NCBI GenBank assembly: GCA_025453595.1
Contig: JALOQB010000003.1
Location: 1-48,331 of the forward strand
Length of the DNA: 48,331 nucleotides
Direction of reading: 5' to 3'
Origin: Polyangiaceae bacterium
GTDB lineage: Bacteria > Myxococcota_A > Polyangia > Polyangiales > Polyangiaceae
Part shown: positions 38,115 to 46,124 of the stretch, piece by piece
How positions within the stretch are numbered: position 1 is the first letter of the stretch
Layout of the letters: each line of letters opens with the position of its first letter
Translations under genes and position numbers: made by a program
The notes under the pieces: model-generated
The model's database searches: none
The model's input: the letters and a program-made list of their open reading frames with translations, nothing else
What the model was told of the DNA's origin: nothing

Positions 38115-38603
38115 TCAAGGCGAACGCGGCCCATACTGAACGTCTGCCACGATGTAAGATCTTTCACCACCAGGGCTCCGGACCACGATGCGATCTCCGA
38201 GCGACTTGCCGAGGAGCGCGCGCCCCATGGGGGACTGGTAGCTGATGAAACCGAGGTCCGCGTTGGTCTCGTCGGCGCCGAGGATACGCAGGGTCTGGGT
38301 GCGCTCATCGTCCTCGTCTTCGAGGGTGATCCAGGCGCCGAAGAAGCATCGCTCGGAGTCACGGGGGGCATCGACGTCGACCGGCGTGAGCACGTCGAGG
38401 CGCTTCTGAAGGAAGCGAAGACGCCGGTCGATCTCGCGCAGCTTCTTCTTTCCGTAGATGTACTCGGCGTTCTCGCTGCGGTCCCCCTGGGCCGCGGCGG
38501 CGGCGACCTCATCGACGATCCTGGGGCGCTCGACGGAGCGCAGGTGACCGAGCTCGGCGAGGAGGCGGGCATGGCCCTGGCGGGAGATGTATTCTTGCTG
38601 CAT
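38115..38603 (-). CDS. greB: Transcription elongation factor GreB-type
   Basis: The ATG at 38603 gives 162 residues. The N-terminal coiled coil has the GreA/GreB signature QGDRSENAEYIYGKKKLREIDRRLRFLQKRL, with GreB-like ENAEYIYGKK. The C-terminal FKBP-like domain ends SPMGRALLGKSLGDRIVV. It rescues backtracked RNA polymerase by stimulating cleavage through the secondary channel. An in-frame upstream start at 38675 would add residues absent from the family. The gene is divergent from the Cys-rich lipoprotein gene, with 101 bp between starts. Confidence 0.9.
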   Translation of the reverse strand: MQQEYISRQGHARLLAELGHLRSVERPRIVDEVAAAAAQGDRSENAEYIYGKKKLREIDRRLRFLQKRLDVLTPVDVDAPRDSERCFFGAWITLEDEDDERTQTLRILGADETNADLGFISYQSPMGRALLGKSLGDRIVVRSPGGERSYIVADVQYGPRSP

Positions 38604-38695
38604 CAGGAAGCCAACGGGAGCATCCAGCGTACACGGACCCGCGGGCTTCGAGTAGATTGCGCCGCCCGGGTCCACCTGGCTCAGGGCTCTTTATG

Positions 38696-38700
38696 GAGGT
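38696..38700 (+). promoter_or_regulatory. Ribosome-binding site GGAGG deciding the start at 38705
   Basis: GGAGG lies 4 bases before the GTG at 38705 and overlaps an in-frame ATG at 38693 that has no upstream Shine-Dalgarno sequence. This favours the GTG as the start of the lipoprotein. Confidence 0.65.
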
Positions 38701-38704
38701 CAAC

Positions 38705-39547
38705 GTGCTTCGAACATGGATGGGTCGTGGGTTGTCGGTGCTCGGGTTGCTGCTCCTGGGGGCGCCCGGGTGTGGTGACGACAAACCGGAGATCAAGGTC
38801 GAGGAAGATCCCTACCCGGACCTCGCCGCCTTCTGCGTCGGCATCGCCCAGGCCCAGTGCGCCAAGACCGTCCTGGAGAACTGCGGGTTCTCCTCGGACA
38901 ACAACGAACAGTGCACCGGCGAGGTGTCCAGGGCCTGCCTCAACAAGGGCATCGACATCACGCGCAACATCAAGAACACCGGCAACTACCGCAAGGACAA
39001 GGCGGTGGCCTGCGTCGAGGTGGTCGGCTCCGTCTACGCCAAGGCCCGCATCACCAAGGAGGACCACACCTCCCTCCGCACAAGCTGCGACCAGGTCTTC
39101 CGCGGCAAGGAGACCGAGGGCTTTGCCTGCGAGGTCGACCTCGACTGCGACGAGGGCCTCGCCTGCTACCGGTCCGACCTCGCCTCCGCCAAGGGCACCT
39201 GCGAGAAACCCAGCGAGAAGGCCCGGGGCGACCTCTGCGACAAGAAGGGTGATTTCTGCGCCGCTGGCTCCTTCTGCTCGGCCGCCGACAAGGGCTGCCT
39301 GGCTCGCCCGGAGAGCGGCGGCAACTGCTCCGCGGTCCGCCCCTGCGTCGAGACCCTCGCCTGCACCAACCTCAGCGCCGAGGGCACCGGTACCTGCGGC
39401 CCCAAGAAGGTCACCCAGGATGAATGCGTGAGCGACACCGAGTGCCAGAGCGGGTTCTGTGCCCTCGTCGGCGCCAAGCAGATCTGCCTCGAAACACTCA
39501 ATTTCGGCACCGGCTCCCCGGTCTGTGAGAACTTCGACGGCAAATGA
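38705..39547 (+). CDS. Cys-rich lipoprotein
   Basis: The GTG start gives 280 residues with a lipobox (LGAPGC, near residue 23). The first ~130 mature residues are helical with paired Cys (AFCVGIAQAQCAKTVLENC ... CTGEVSRAC). After that come EGF/Dickkopf-like modules (CEVDLDCDEGLACYRSDL, CDKKGDFCAAGSFCSAADKGC, CVSDTECQSGFCALVGAKQIC). It is probably on the cell surface, disulfide-linked. It overlaps the next gene by 4 bp, so the two lipoproteins are cotranslated. Function unknown. Confidence 0.83.
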   Translation: MLRTWMGRGLSVLGLLLLGAPGCGDDKPEIKVEEDPYPDLAAFCVGIAQAQCAKTVLENCGFSSDNNEQCTGEVSRACLNKGIDITRNIKNTGNYRKDKAVACVEVVGSVYAKARITKEDHTSLRTSCDQVFRGKETEGFACEVDLDCDEGLACYRSDLASAKGTCEKPSEKARGDLCDKKGDFCAAGSFCSAADKGCLARPESGGNCSAVRPCVETLACTNLSAEGTGTCGPKKVTQDECVSDTECQSGFCALVGAKQICLETLNFGTGSPVCENFDGK

Positions 39548-40317
39548 TCGTCCGTCGGGTGCTGGTGCCGCTGCTGCTCTGGGGAATCGGGGCCGCCGCT
39601 GGCTGTGATGACAAGAAGAAGGAGCAGCTCGTCGAGAAGGTCGCTGGCCCCAGCGCCTCCAACACCGAGCCCCCTCCTCCCCCGAAGCCGCCGCCGGATC
39701 GGGTCCCCGACATCAGCGTCGACGCCGAGGGGATCTACATGGGCGGCGAGCGCGTCAACCTCGCCGCGGCCGATGGCCTCAAACAACTCGACGAGCTGGT
39801 CGCCAAGTTCCCTGTCGCCAGCAAGACCGTGGCCCTGACAGCCCTCCGGAACGCGCGCACCCCGCACGTGACCATGGTCGTCGATGCCCTCGCCCGCCGG
39901 GGCGCTGTCGAGCTGGTGCTCAAGACCCAGGACCGGTCACGCAAGGACGCCACCCTCAAGCTGCTCCCCGAGGGCAGGCTCGGCAAGATCCCCGACTGCA
40001 CCGTCGTCACCACCATGCTCAAGGATCGCACCACCGCCTCCTGGACCGTGCGCGGCGGCGTCGCCACCAAGTACCCCCGCGGCATGGCGGGCCCCGACAT
40101 GAGCCTCACCCTCGACGGGACCCGCAAGCAGGTGGATCGTTGCCCCGCCACCCACCTCCTCTTCTCCGGAGACGACTCGGTGGAGTGGGGGCTCACCTTC
40201 GATCTGGCCCTGAACCTCGCCACCGCCGAGCCTCCCCTCAAGATCACCAGCTACACCTTGCTCCGCGAGGTCCCGGTGGCAGGCCGCCCCGTGCGCCTCT
40301 CCGCCGGAACGCCCTGA
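39544..40317 (+). CDS. Lipoprotein of unknown function
   Basis: The 257-residue protein has a lipobox (AAAGC, Cys 21) and a short Pro-rich linker. The core (about 52-250) begins PDISVDAEGIYMGGERVNL and has alternating strands and helices, weakly like the periplasmic domain of ExbD/TolR (VTMVVDALARRGAVELVLKT). There is no ExbB partner. One Cys pair (PDCTVV, DRCPATHL) may form a disulfide. Its ATG overlaps the stop of the preceding gene (ATGA), indicating coupling. Confidence 0.75.
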   Translation: MIVRRVLVPLLLWGIGAAAGCDDKKKEQLVEKVAGPSASNTEPPPPPKPPPDRVPDISVDAEGIYMGGERVNLAAADGLKQLDELVAKFPVASKTVALTALRNARTPHVTMVVDALARRGAVELVLKTQDRSRKDATLKLLPEGRLGKIPDCTVVTTMLKDRTTASWTVRGGVATKYPRGMAGPDMSLTLDGTRKQVDRCPATHLLFSGDDSVEWGLTFDLALNLATAEPPLKITSYTLLREVPVAGRPVRLSAGTP

Positions 40318-40422
40318 GGCCACCCGGCAAGCGCCGGTCGGGGAAGCCGTGCGTACCCCCCGGGATTCGCGTATAGTGGGTCGCCCTGGGGGTGGACCCA
40401 GGGGTTCACCCACGAGAGCGGC

Positions 40423-41730
40423 ATGGGCAAAAAAAAGGCAAAAAAGGGCGCGAAACCTCAGTCAACCGTCCCCCCTTCGCGACCCTCTGCCGCCCCCCCT
40501 GCTCCGGTTGACCTCGCCGCGGCCTCTTCCCCGTCCACACCGCCCCCTTCGAGAGACACCCGCCCCGTCGACGAGAGCCCCAGCTCCACCGACGAGAGCC
40601 CCAACTCCATCGAAGAGGCCCTCGCCAGCGCCCTCAGCGCCACCCCGGCCCCTCCGGCCACGGATGCCCCCGGCCCCATCGCTCCGGACAGCCTGGCCCC
40701 CACCACCTCCAGCTCCAGCGAGCCCTCCAGCCCCGAGCCACCCCCCGCCCGCGCGGCCACCCCAGAGCCCGCCGTCGAAGAGCCTGCTCCCCCTTCCTCG
40801 CGCTCCTCGCGCCCTTCCCAGCCCCCCCGCTCCTCGGGCTCCTCCAGGGCTGTCGCCGCCTCTGACCCGGCCCCCGCCGAGGACGAACCCAAGAATCGCC
40901 GCTCTTCCTCCAAGATGGCCCTCGATGACGACGAGACCAAGGCCTTCTTTGCAAGCGCCGACGCCGCCGTCGCCAGGCTCCACGCCGAGGAGAAAAAAGC
41001 CGCCCAGTTCGAGGACGCGGCCCTCTCCAAGCCCCCCCCTCCCCCTTCCCCCGCCCAGATCGCTCGCCGCCAGCAGCTCCGCAAGGTCGTCGGAGGCGTC
41101 CTCGGCGTCGCCATGGCCCTCGCCGCCATGATGCTGCTCCGCGTCGCCATGGCCCCCAAAGAATCCGACCTCGCACGGCTCGAGGTCCCCCCCATGCCCC
41201 GGATCGCGGCCCCCATCACCTCCATCGAGGGGGTCAAGGTCACACCGGTCGCTACCAACCCACCCGCCGAGGCTCCTGGCTCGGCGGCGCCGGTGGCGAG
41301 CGATGCGGCCTCCGCGGCGGCCTCGGCCTCCGCGGCCCCGACCGACTCGGCAGCACCCGCCGACTCCGCGGCGCCGGCCCTCTCGGCCTCCGCGGCGCCG
41401 GCTGACTCGGTGGCCCCGGCAGCCTCCGCGGCGCCCCCGGCCAGCGCCTCGGCGTCGGCCTCGGCCGCGGCCCCGTCGGGGGCTTCCCCCGAGGAGGTCA
41501 AGGCGCTGACCAAGAAGGCGCTGAGCCTGCTGGAACAGGGGAGCTACAAGGGGGCCATCGAGAAGGCTTCGGCGTCGGTGGCGGCGGATCCAACGGACGC
41601 CAACGCGTACCTCTACTGGGGGACCGCGCTGATGAGCATGGGGAAGACCAAGGAGGCCAAAGAGGTCTTCGCCCGGTGCGTGAGCGAGGCGACCCGGGGC
41701 CCCAAGAACGAGTGCCGCCAGTTCCGCTGA
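40423..41730 (+). CDS. Single-pass membrane protein with disordered flanks and C-terminal TPR
   Basis: The 435-residue protein begins Lys-rich (MGKKKAKKGAK), then has about 190 residues of Ser/Pro/Ala/Glu low complexity. A membrane segment is at about 218-245 (KVVGGVLGVAMALAAMMLLRVAM). A Pro/Ala/Ser linker (about 280-355) with SAAP-type repeats follows, then a TPR-like domain (about 360-435: ALSLLEQGSYKGAIEKASASVAADPTDANAYLYWGTAL). A scaffold with cytoplasmic disordered and periplasmic TPR parts is inferred. DNA at about 41290-41475 is highly repetitive. Confidence 0.8.
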   Translation: MGKKKAKKGAKPQSTVPPSRPSAAPPAPVDLAAASSPSTPPPSRDTRPVDESPSSTDESPNSIEEALASALSATPAPPATDAPGPIAPDSLAPTTSSSSEPSSPEPPPARAATPEPAVEEPAPPSSRSSRPSQPPRSSGSSRAVAASDPAPAEDEPKNRRSSSKMALDDDETKAFFASADAAVARLHAEEKKAAQFEDAALSKPPPPPSPAQIARRQQLRKVVGGVLGVAMALAAMMLLRVAMAPKESDLARLEVPPMPRIAAPITSIEGVKVTPVATNPPAEAPGSAAPVASDAASAAASASAAPTDSAAPADSAAPALSASAAPADSVAPAASAAPPASASASASAAAPSGASPEEVKALTKKALSLLEQGSYKGAIEKASASVAADPTDANAYLYWGTALMSMGKTKEAKEVFARCVSEATRGPKNECRQFR

Positions 41731-41793
41731 GCGGAACGCGGGGGGGTGGCAGGTCCGTGGGCATCCGGGGCGGGGTGCGCTAGGGTCCGGGCC

Positions 41794-43650
41794 ATGCAGG
41801 TCGAGCAGAGACAGGCCCCGAGGAGGGGCCTCGGGGTAGCAGGACGGTGGCTGGCCAGGGGCGCGGTGGCGCTGGTGCTGCAGGGGGCCATCGTCGGCTG
41901 TGATCGGGGCGGTGCGAAGAACAACGCGGCCCAGCCGGCGGAGAACCTGAGCCCGGTCCCGGCCCCGGCGAACCTGGCGGCCGAGCTGGTGATGGCGCAT
42001 CCGAACGCGCTCTGGGGGCGCATCCGGCAGATCATCGGGGGGCCGCTCAGCTTCATGCCCGCCAGCTACCCGATGCTGGTCGCGTCGCTGCTGGGGTTGC
42101 CGGCCTCCGTGGCCGAGCAGATCGACGCGGATGTCCCCACGCTGGGGGCCCTCACCTCGGACGGCAGCCGGGAGCACCTGGTGCTGGCGATCCACGTGCG
42201 GGACGGGAAGCAGGTCGAGCTGGCGCTGACCAGCGGGCCCGAGGCCCGCTACACGAGCCAGCGGGACGCGACCTCCGGGGTGACCACGCTGGAGGCCAAG
42301 GCCGGGCAACCCGGGGCCACCGCGTCCCTGGGGGTTCTCGGGAATTACCTGCTGGTTGCCCCGACCCGGGAGGGGCTATTGCAGATCGGTCCTTACGCGG
42401 CCCGCACCCTGAGCACCCGCCCCGCCCCCAAGGAAGACCTGGTGCTCACCAGCGACCACAACGCCCTCGCCGGCCCCCTGCGGACGCGGCTGAGCGTGTG
42501 GTGGGGCGATCTCCGCCGGAGCCTCGAGAAGGCAGATCAGGAGCAGCGCGAGAGGCACGGCGGGAGCGCGCCGACCTTCGGCGACCCGCGGGCCGCGCTC
42601 CAGAAGGCGGACATGACCTTCCAGGGCGTCCTGGCGCTGATGACCGACCTCTCCGAGGGTCGGGTGCAGCTCACGGTGGACGAGGCCGGAGCGCACCTGA
42701 AGGCCATGCTCAAGCCTCAATCCCCCGGCGGGACCGCGGCCCAGGAATTTGCGGCGCTACGCACCGCCGATGCCACCGTCATGCTCGACCTCCCCGCCAC
42801 GGCCAGCGTGGGGTTGCTGATGGTCGACTCCGCCGAGCTCCGGGAGCGCAGCGCCCGGGATCAGGGCGAGGCCATCGAGAAGGTGCTGGCCGGGAAGCTG
42901 GCGGAGGCGGAGCGCAAGAAGATCCAGGAGGTGCTCGCGTCCTGGTCCAAGGGCCGCGGCGATCAGCTGCTGCTGGGAGGGCGCATCAGCCAGGGCGAGC
43001 GGGTGCTGTTCGCGCGCAGCACCCTCACCGACGCCGAGACGCTGGACCGGGGGATCCGCTCCACCTTCGAGCTGGTCCGGGTCCCGGCGCTGGCCGAACC
43101 CCTCAAGCACTGGTTTGGCGAGGTGAAATTCGCGACCCCAGGCCCCCTCGAAGGCGGCCGCGGCGGGGTGGTCCGGGCCGAGCGCCAGGTCCCCCAGGTG
43201 CGCATCGATCCGCAGACCGGGAAGGCCCAGCGCGGCGAGGCCGGCAAGGAGGCGAAGGGCGGCAAAGAAACCAAGGACAAGGGCAAGGGAACAGAAACCC
43301 GCACCGAGACCTTCGAGCTTGCGTGGAGCCTGGAGCAGCAACACGCCAGCTACGTGATCGCCCCGGACGGCAAGAACGCCCTGCGCGAGCTGAGCGAGAA
43401 GACGGCGACCCTCCGCGGCGAGGAGGAGGTCAAGGCCATGGTGAGCGCCCTGGGCAACGAGGCCTCCTTCGCCCTGCTGGTCATGCCCATGAGGCTCGTC
43501 GGCGGCATGATGCCCAAGGCCGCCAACGCCCGCCCCCCCGCTGCCCCGATCCTGGTGGCCTTCGGCAAGAACGACCAGGGAGGCTGGTTCCGCGTGGATG
43601 CAGCCCCTGCCGCCGTCCGCGAGCTGGCCAAGATCCGCCCCATGGATTGA
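41794..43650 (+). CDS. Lipoprotein of unknown function, target of the 3' duplication
   Basis: The ATG at 41794 gives 618 residues; an upstream ATG at 41746 would put the lipobox too far in. The lipobox is AIVGC (about residue 36). The long mature part alternates strands and helices (HLVLAIHVRDGKQVELALTSGPEARY, LGVLGNYLLVAPTREGLLQIGPYAARTL). It resembles generic 'PDZ-less' surface or substrate-handling lipoproteins without a named family. A Lys/Glu/Gly-rich stretch (about 465-500) interrupts it. Its last 69 bp recur at 44886-44954. Confidence 0.8.
   Translation: MQVEQRQAPRRGLGVAGRWLARGAVALVLQGAIVGCDRGGAKNNAAQPAENLSPVPAPANLAAELVMAHPNALWGRIRQIIGGPLSFMPASYPMLVASLLGLPASVAEQIDADVPTLGALTSDGSREHLVLAIHVRDGKQVELALTSGPEARYTSQRDATSGVTTLEAKAGQPGATASLGVLGNYLLVAPTREGLLQIGPYAARTLSTRPAPKEDLVLTSDHNALAGPLRTRLSVWWGDLRRSLEKADQEQRERHGGSAPTFGDPRAALQKADMTFQGVLALMTDLSEGRVQLTVDEAGAHLKAMLKPQSPGGTAAQEFAALRTADATVMLDLPATASVGLLMVDSAELRERSARDQGEAIEKVLAGKLAEAERKKIQEVLASWSKGRGDQLLLGGRISQGERVLFARSTLTDAETLDRGIRSTFELVRVPALAEPLKHWFGEVKFATPGPLEGGRGGVVRAERQVPQVRIDPQTGKAQRGEAGKEAKGGKETKDKGKGTETRTETFELAWSLEQQHASYVIAPDGKNALRELSEKTATLRGEEEVKAMVSALGNEASFALLVMPMRLVGGMMPKAANARPPAAPILVAFGKNDQGGWFRVDAAPAAVRELAKIRPMD
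43582..43650 (+). repeat. Direct repeat, left copy: functional 3' end of the lipoprotein gene
   Basis: These 69 bp, ending at the TGA, match 44886-44954 at 67 of 69 positions. Both differences (CCT/CCC Pro and CTG/CTA Leu) are third-base and silent. The copies are 1304 bp apart. Confidence 0.95.
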
Positions 43651-43937
43651 TCTTCGGCGTGCAGAAAAGTACTGGGTAGGGGTTGGCCCCCCTACAGACA
43701 GGCAAAAAGAAGGGGCGCTGTGGGCGTCTGCCGAAGCTGCCTTGGACGTCAGTGTCGTCGTGGTCGTCGGCTCCCAAGCGTGGCGGCCCTGGGTCCAGAT
43801 AGATCAGTCCTCACGAGCACGACCCACCTCTACGCAATTCTGGTAGACGTCTACGACGACAAGTACGGCGACACGCGACGCCATACGTGGGGTGGCGGCT
43901 CCTGTGAGCTTCCACCTTGCAAGTAAATGTTTTCATT

Positions 43938-43980
43938 GAGATTTATAGCTAACCGATTTTAAAACTCGTGCATAAATCTC
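43938..43980. repeat. 9-bp inverted repeat GAGATTTAT / ATAAATCTC in AT-rich DNA
   Basis: GAGATTTAT (43938-43946) and ATAAATCTC (43972-43980) are perfect inverted copies, 25 bp apart. They lie in the only strongly AT-rich patch of the window and could be a protein-binding site or a recombination core. Confidence 0.7.
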
Positions 43981-44037
43981 GGTTTCACATAGGGAAATTC
44001 CATAATTCAGACACGACAAGAGGGTCCGAAAGATGCC

Positions 44038-44145
44038 TGGGCCTCCCGTCTGAGCCCGACAGCAGAATTTGACCCGTCCTCGTCGATGTGGCCGTAGGCC
44101 ATCAGCAAGTCTCTCCTGTCGAGTCGAGTTTAGACGGGAGGCCCA
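44038..44145. repeat. 108-bp element with 14-bp perfect terminal inverted repeats (MITE-like)
   Basis: TGGGCCTCCCGTCT (44038-44051) and its exact complement (44132-44145) bound 80 bp of non-coding DNA. Matching extends imperfectly inward (CGACAGCAG against CGACAGGAG in the complementary arm). Size, termini and lack of coding fit a miniature transposable element. No target-site duplication was recognised. A leader-RNA hairpin for the gene at 44202 is the alternative. Confidence 0.6.
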
Positions 44146-44201
44146 CCGTGTGCGATTACTTCCAATCTGGCACTGCCAGCGATCACTGAGGAGAAACCAC
44201 C

Positions 44202-44867
44202 ATGTTGATCACGAAACGTTGGGTCTTGTTTGTAGGTGTTGTACTTGTCGGCTGCGAGGTGAACGAAGGAGCCGACCCCGTTCCCTCACAAATTGAAGGG
44301 GGCAGCAGCGGCGCAGGCTCCACAGGCGCTTCCGCAGGAACATCCGGGGGTGCTTCTGTCGCTGGGGCTGGCGGAGCAGAGGCCGGGAGCGGCGGGGGCG
44401 AAGCTGGGGCCGGAGCGGGCGGTCTCGGTGGGAGCGCCACCGGGGGCAGTTCGTCCGCCGGGGGTGGATCAGGGGCGGCCAGCGGAGGTACATCAGGAGC
44501 GGCAGGCGGGGGGGCGATCGCTTGTGAGGTGATGGAAACGGGAGCATGTGCAGCCTTGACCTCCCGCGCCTGCTGCAAGGTGACCGGTCAGCGCTATCGC
44601 TGGGACGCCGCGGCTGGGTGCAGAACCGAGGTGGCGGCGACCAACGGCACCCATCTCTGTGCCGAGATGACGTACGACGCGCCAGACGATGGCGGTGACT
44701 ACTGCACCTACCTCGCTGCGCAGAGCTGCCACCAGCGTCCTGATGGCGCGTTCCTCGACGTCATCGTGGCAACCTCGTACTGGAAGCCCGCGGAGCTTGG
44801 CCCGGGCTGGCAGGAGTGTGCATCGGGGCTCCAGGAGCAGGTCAGCGCGGCACCGGTCTGCCCCTGA
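44202..44867 (+). CDS. Lipoprotein with Gly-rich linker (inserted segment)
   Basis: The 221-residue protein has a strong GAGGAG site 8 bp before the ATG. The lipobox is VVLVGC (Cys 18). Residues about 33-107 are a Gly/Ala/Ser linker, and the C-terminal ~110 residues hold 10 Cys (CEVMETGACAALTSRACCKV, CTYLAAQSCHQRPDG, WQECASGLQ). It resembles other myxobacterial surface lipoproteins, such as those at 5231 and 17354, but not closely. It is the only clear gene of the segment bounded by the 69-bp repeats, so it may be mobile cargo. Confidence 0.82.
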   Translation: MLITKRWVLFVGVVLVGCEVNEGADPVPSQIEGGSSGAGSTGASAGTSGGASVAGAGGAEAGSGGGEAGAGAGGLGGSATGGSSSAGGGSGAASGGTSGAAGGGAIACEVMETGACAALTSRACCKVTGQRYRWDAAAGCRTEVAATNGTHLCAEMTYDAPDDGGDYCTYLAAQSCHQRPDGAFLDVIVATSYWKPAELGPGWQECASGLQEQVSAAPVCP

Positions 44868-44885
44868 GCGTAGGACGATGCTCCG

Positions 44886-44954
44886 GGCTGGTTCCGCGTG
44901 GATGCAGCCCCCGCCGCCGTCCGCGAGCTAGCCAAGATCCGCCCCATGGATTGA
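44886..44954 (+). repeat. Direct repeat, right copy: orphan gene 3' end
   Basis: This 69-bp copy of 43582-43650 is not expressed as protein: its frame has a TAG at 44871, 15 bp upstream. It keeps the terminal TGA. It looks like the displaced original end of the gene at 41794, left when the segment in between was inserted. Confidence 0.9.
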
Positions 44955-44996
44955 CCGCCGTTGCCAGGGGCGCCCCGGGGGCGGCAGACTGACACC

Positions 44997-46124
44997 ATGC
45001 CTCGCCCCGGCCACGACGAAGTGTTGCTCATCACCGGCTACCCCTCCTTCGGCGCCCGGCAGCTCACCGCCTTCGCCCTCCGCTCCCAGCCTCGCAGCTT
45101 CGTCTACGCCCTCGCCGAGCCCGATCAGCTCGAGGCCGCACGCACGCACGCCGCCGCCCTGGACCCGGCCAGCCGCGAGCGCTTCGAGCTCCTCGAAGGC
45201 TCCGTGACCCACATCGACCTCGGCCTCCCCGGGGCCGAGATCCGCAAGCTCTGCCTCGAAGTCGACCGGATCCACCACATGGCCCAGCTCACCCAGCCCG
45301 GCGTCGACCAGGCCAGCGCCCGGCGGGTCAACATCCGCGGGACCCTCGAAGCCCTCTCCCTCGCCCGCGATTGCAAGGCACTCCGCGCCTTCATCCACCA
45401 CTCCACCGCCTTCGTCGCCGGCGACCGCACCGGCACCGTCCGCGAGGAAGAGCTCGACGCCCACCAGCAATTTCGCAACCACGTCGAGTCCACCAAGGCC
45501 ACCGCCGAGCGCCTCGTTCGCTCCGCCATGCGCAGCCTCCCGGCCCTCGTGGTCCGCCCCACCCTCCTCGTCGGAGACTCCCAGAGCGGCGAGGTCGATC
45601 GCCTCGACGGCCCCTACTTCGCCCTGCTCCTCATGCTCAGCACCCCCTCCGAGATGGCCTTCCCCCTCCCCAGGAGCGAGAACCCTCTCCACCTCGTCCC
45701 CGTCGACTACGTCGTCCAGGCCGCCCTCGCCCTCGGCCGCGACAGCCGCGCCATCGGCAAGACCTTCCACCTCGCCGACGCTCGCTGCCTCCCCGCTCGC
45801 CGCGTCTTCGAGCTCCTCGCCCAGGCCGGTGGCCGCCGCACCGGCGCCTCCCTCCCCGCGGCCCTCGCCAAGACCCTCCTCCGGACCCCGGGCCTCGAAC
45901 GCCTCGCCGGTAGCCCTCGCTCCTTCCTCGAACAGATCCTGACCCAGGTCTGCTTCGATACCTCCCAGGCCGACCAGCTCCTCGCTGGCTCCGGCATCCA
46001 GTGCCCCCCTTTCGAGAGCTACGTCGACCAGCTCGTCGCCTACGTCCGCGCTCGCTTCCTGGTCGAGATGCCCCCGGATCAAGGGCGCCCCTCCCTCGCT
46101 CTGGACCTGGATGATCTCCCCTGA
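44997..46124 (+). CDS. SDR-fold protein, extended/thioester-reductase-like, catalytic Tyr apparently lost
   Basis: The ATG at 44997 gives 375 residues. The N-terminus (VLLITGYPSFGARQL) is a weakened Rossmann Gly motif. VDRIHHMAQLTQP fits the cofactor-binding strand, and FIHHSTAFVAGDRTG has the catalytic-type Ser/Thr region. The YxxxK site reads NHVESTKATAE: Lys is kept but Val stands where Tyr is expected. The protein therefore may not be an active reductase. RPTLLVGDS and FHLADARCLPARRVFELLA complete the extended-SDR pattern. It overlaps the next gene by 14 bp. Confidence 0.82.
   Translation: MPRPGHDEVLLITGYPSFGARQLTAFALRSQPRSFVYALAEPDQLEAARTHAAALDPASRERFELLEGSVTHIDLGLPGAEIRKLCLEVDRIHHMAQLTQPGVDQASARRVNIRGTLEALSLARDCKALRAFIHHSTAFVAGDRTGTVREEELDAHQQFRNHVESTKATAERLVRSAMRSLPALVVRPTLLVGDSQSGEVDRLDGPYFALLLMLSTPSEMAFPLPRSENPLHLVPVDYVVQAALALGRDSRAIGKTFHLADARCLPARRVFELLAQAGGRRTGASLPAALAKTLLRTPGLERLAGSPRSFLEQILTQVCFDTSQADQLLAGSGIQCPPFESYVDQLVAYVRARFLVEMPPDQGRPSLALDLDDLP

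Larger units (their letters stand above)
43651..44201. other. 551-bp region without a confident gene; AT-rich island and inverted repeats
   Basis: From 43651 to about 43926 there are short frames only; one (43720-43926) ends VDVYDDKYGD ... ELPPCK and could be a gene remnant. From about 43921 to 44015 the DNA is strikingly AT-rich for this genome. The 108-bp inverted-repeat element at 44038-44145 follows, then the leader of the lipoprotein gene with GAGGAG at 44188-44193. Confidence 0.7.
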
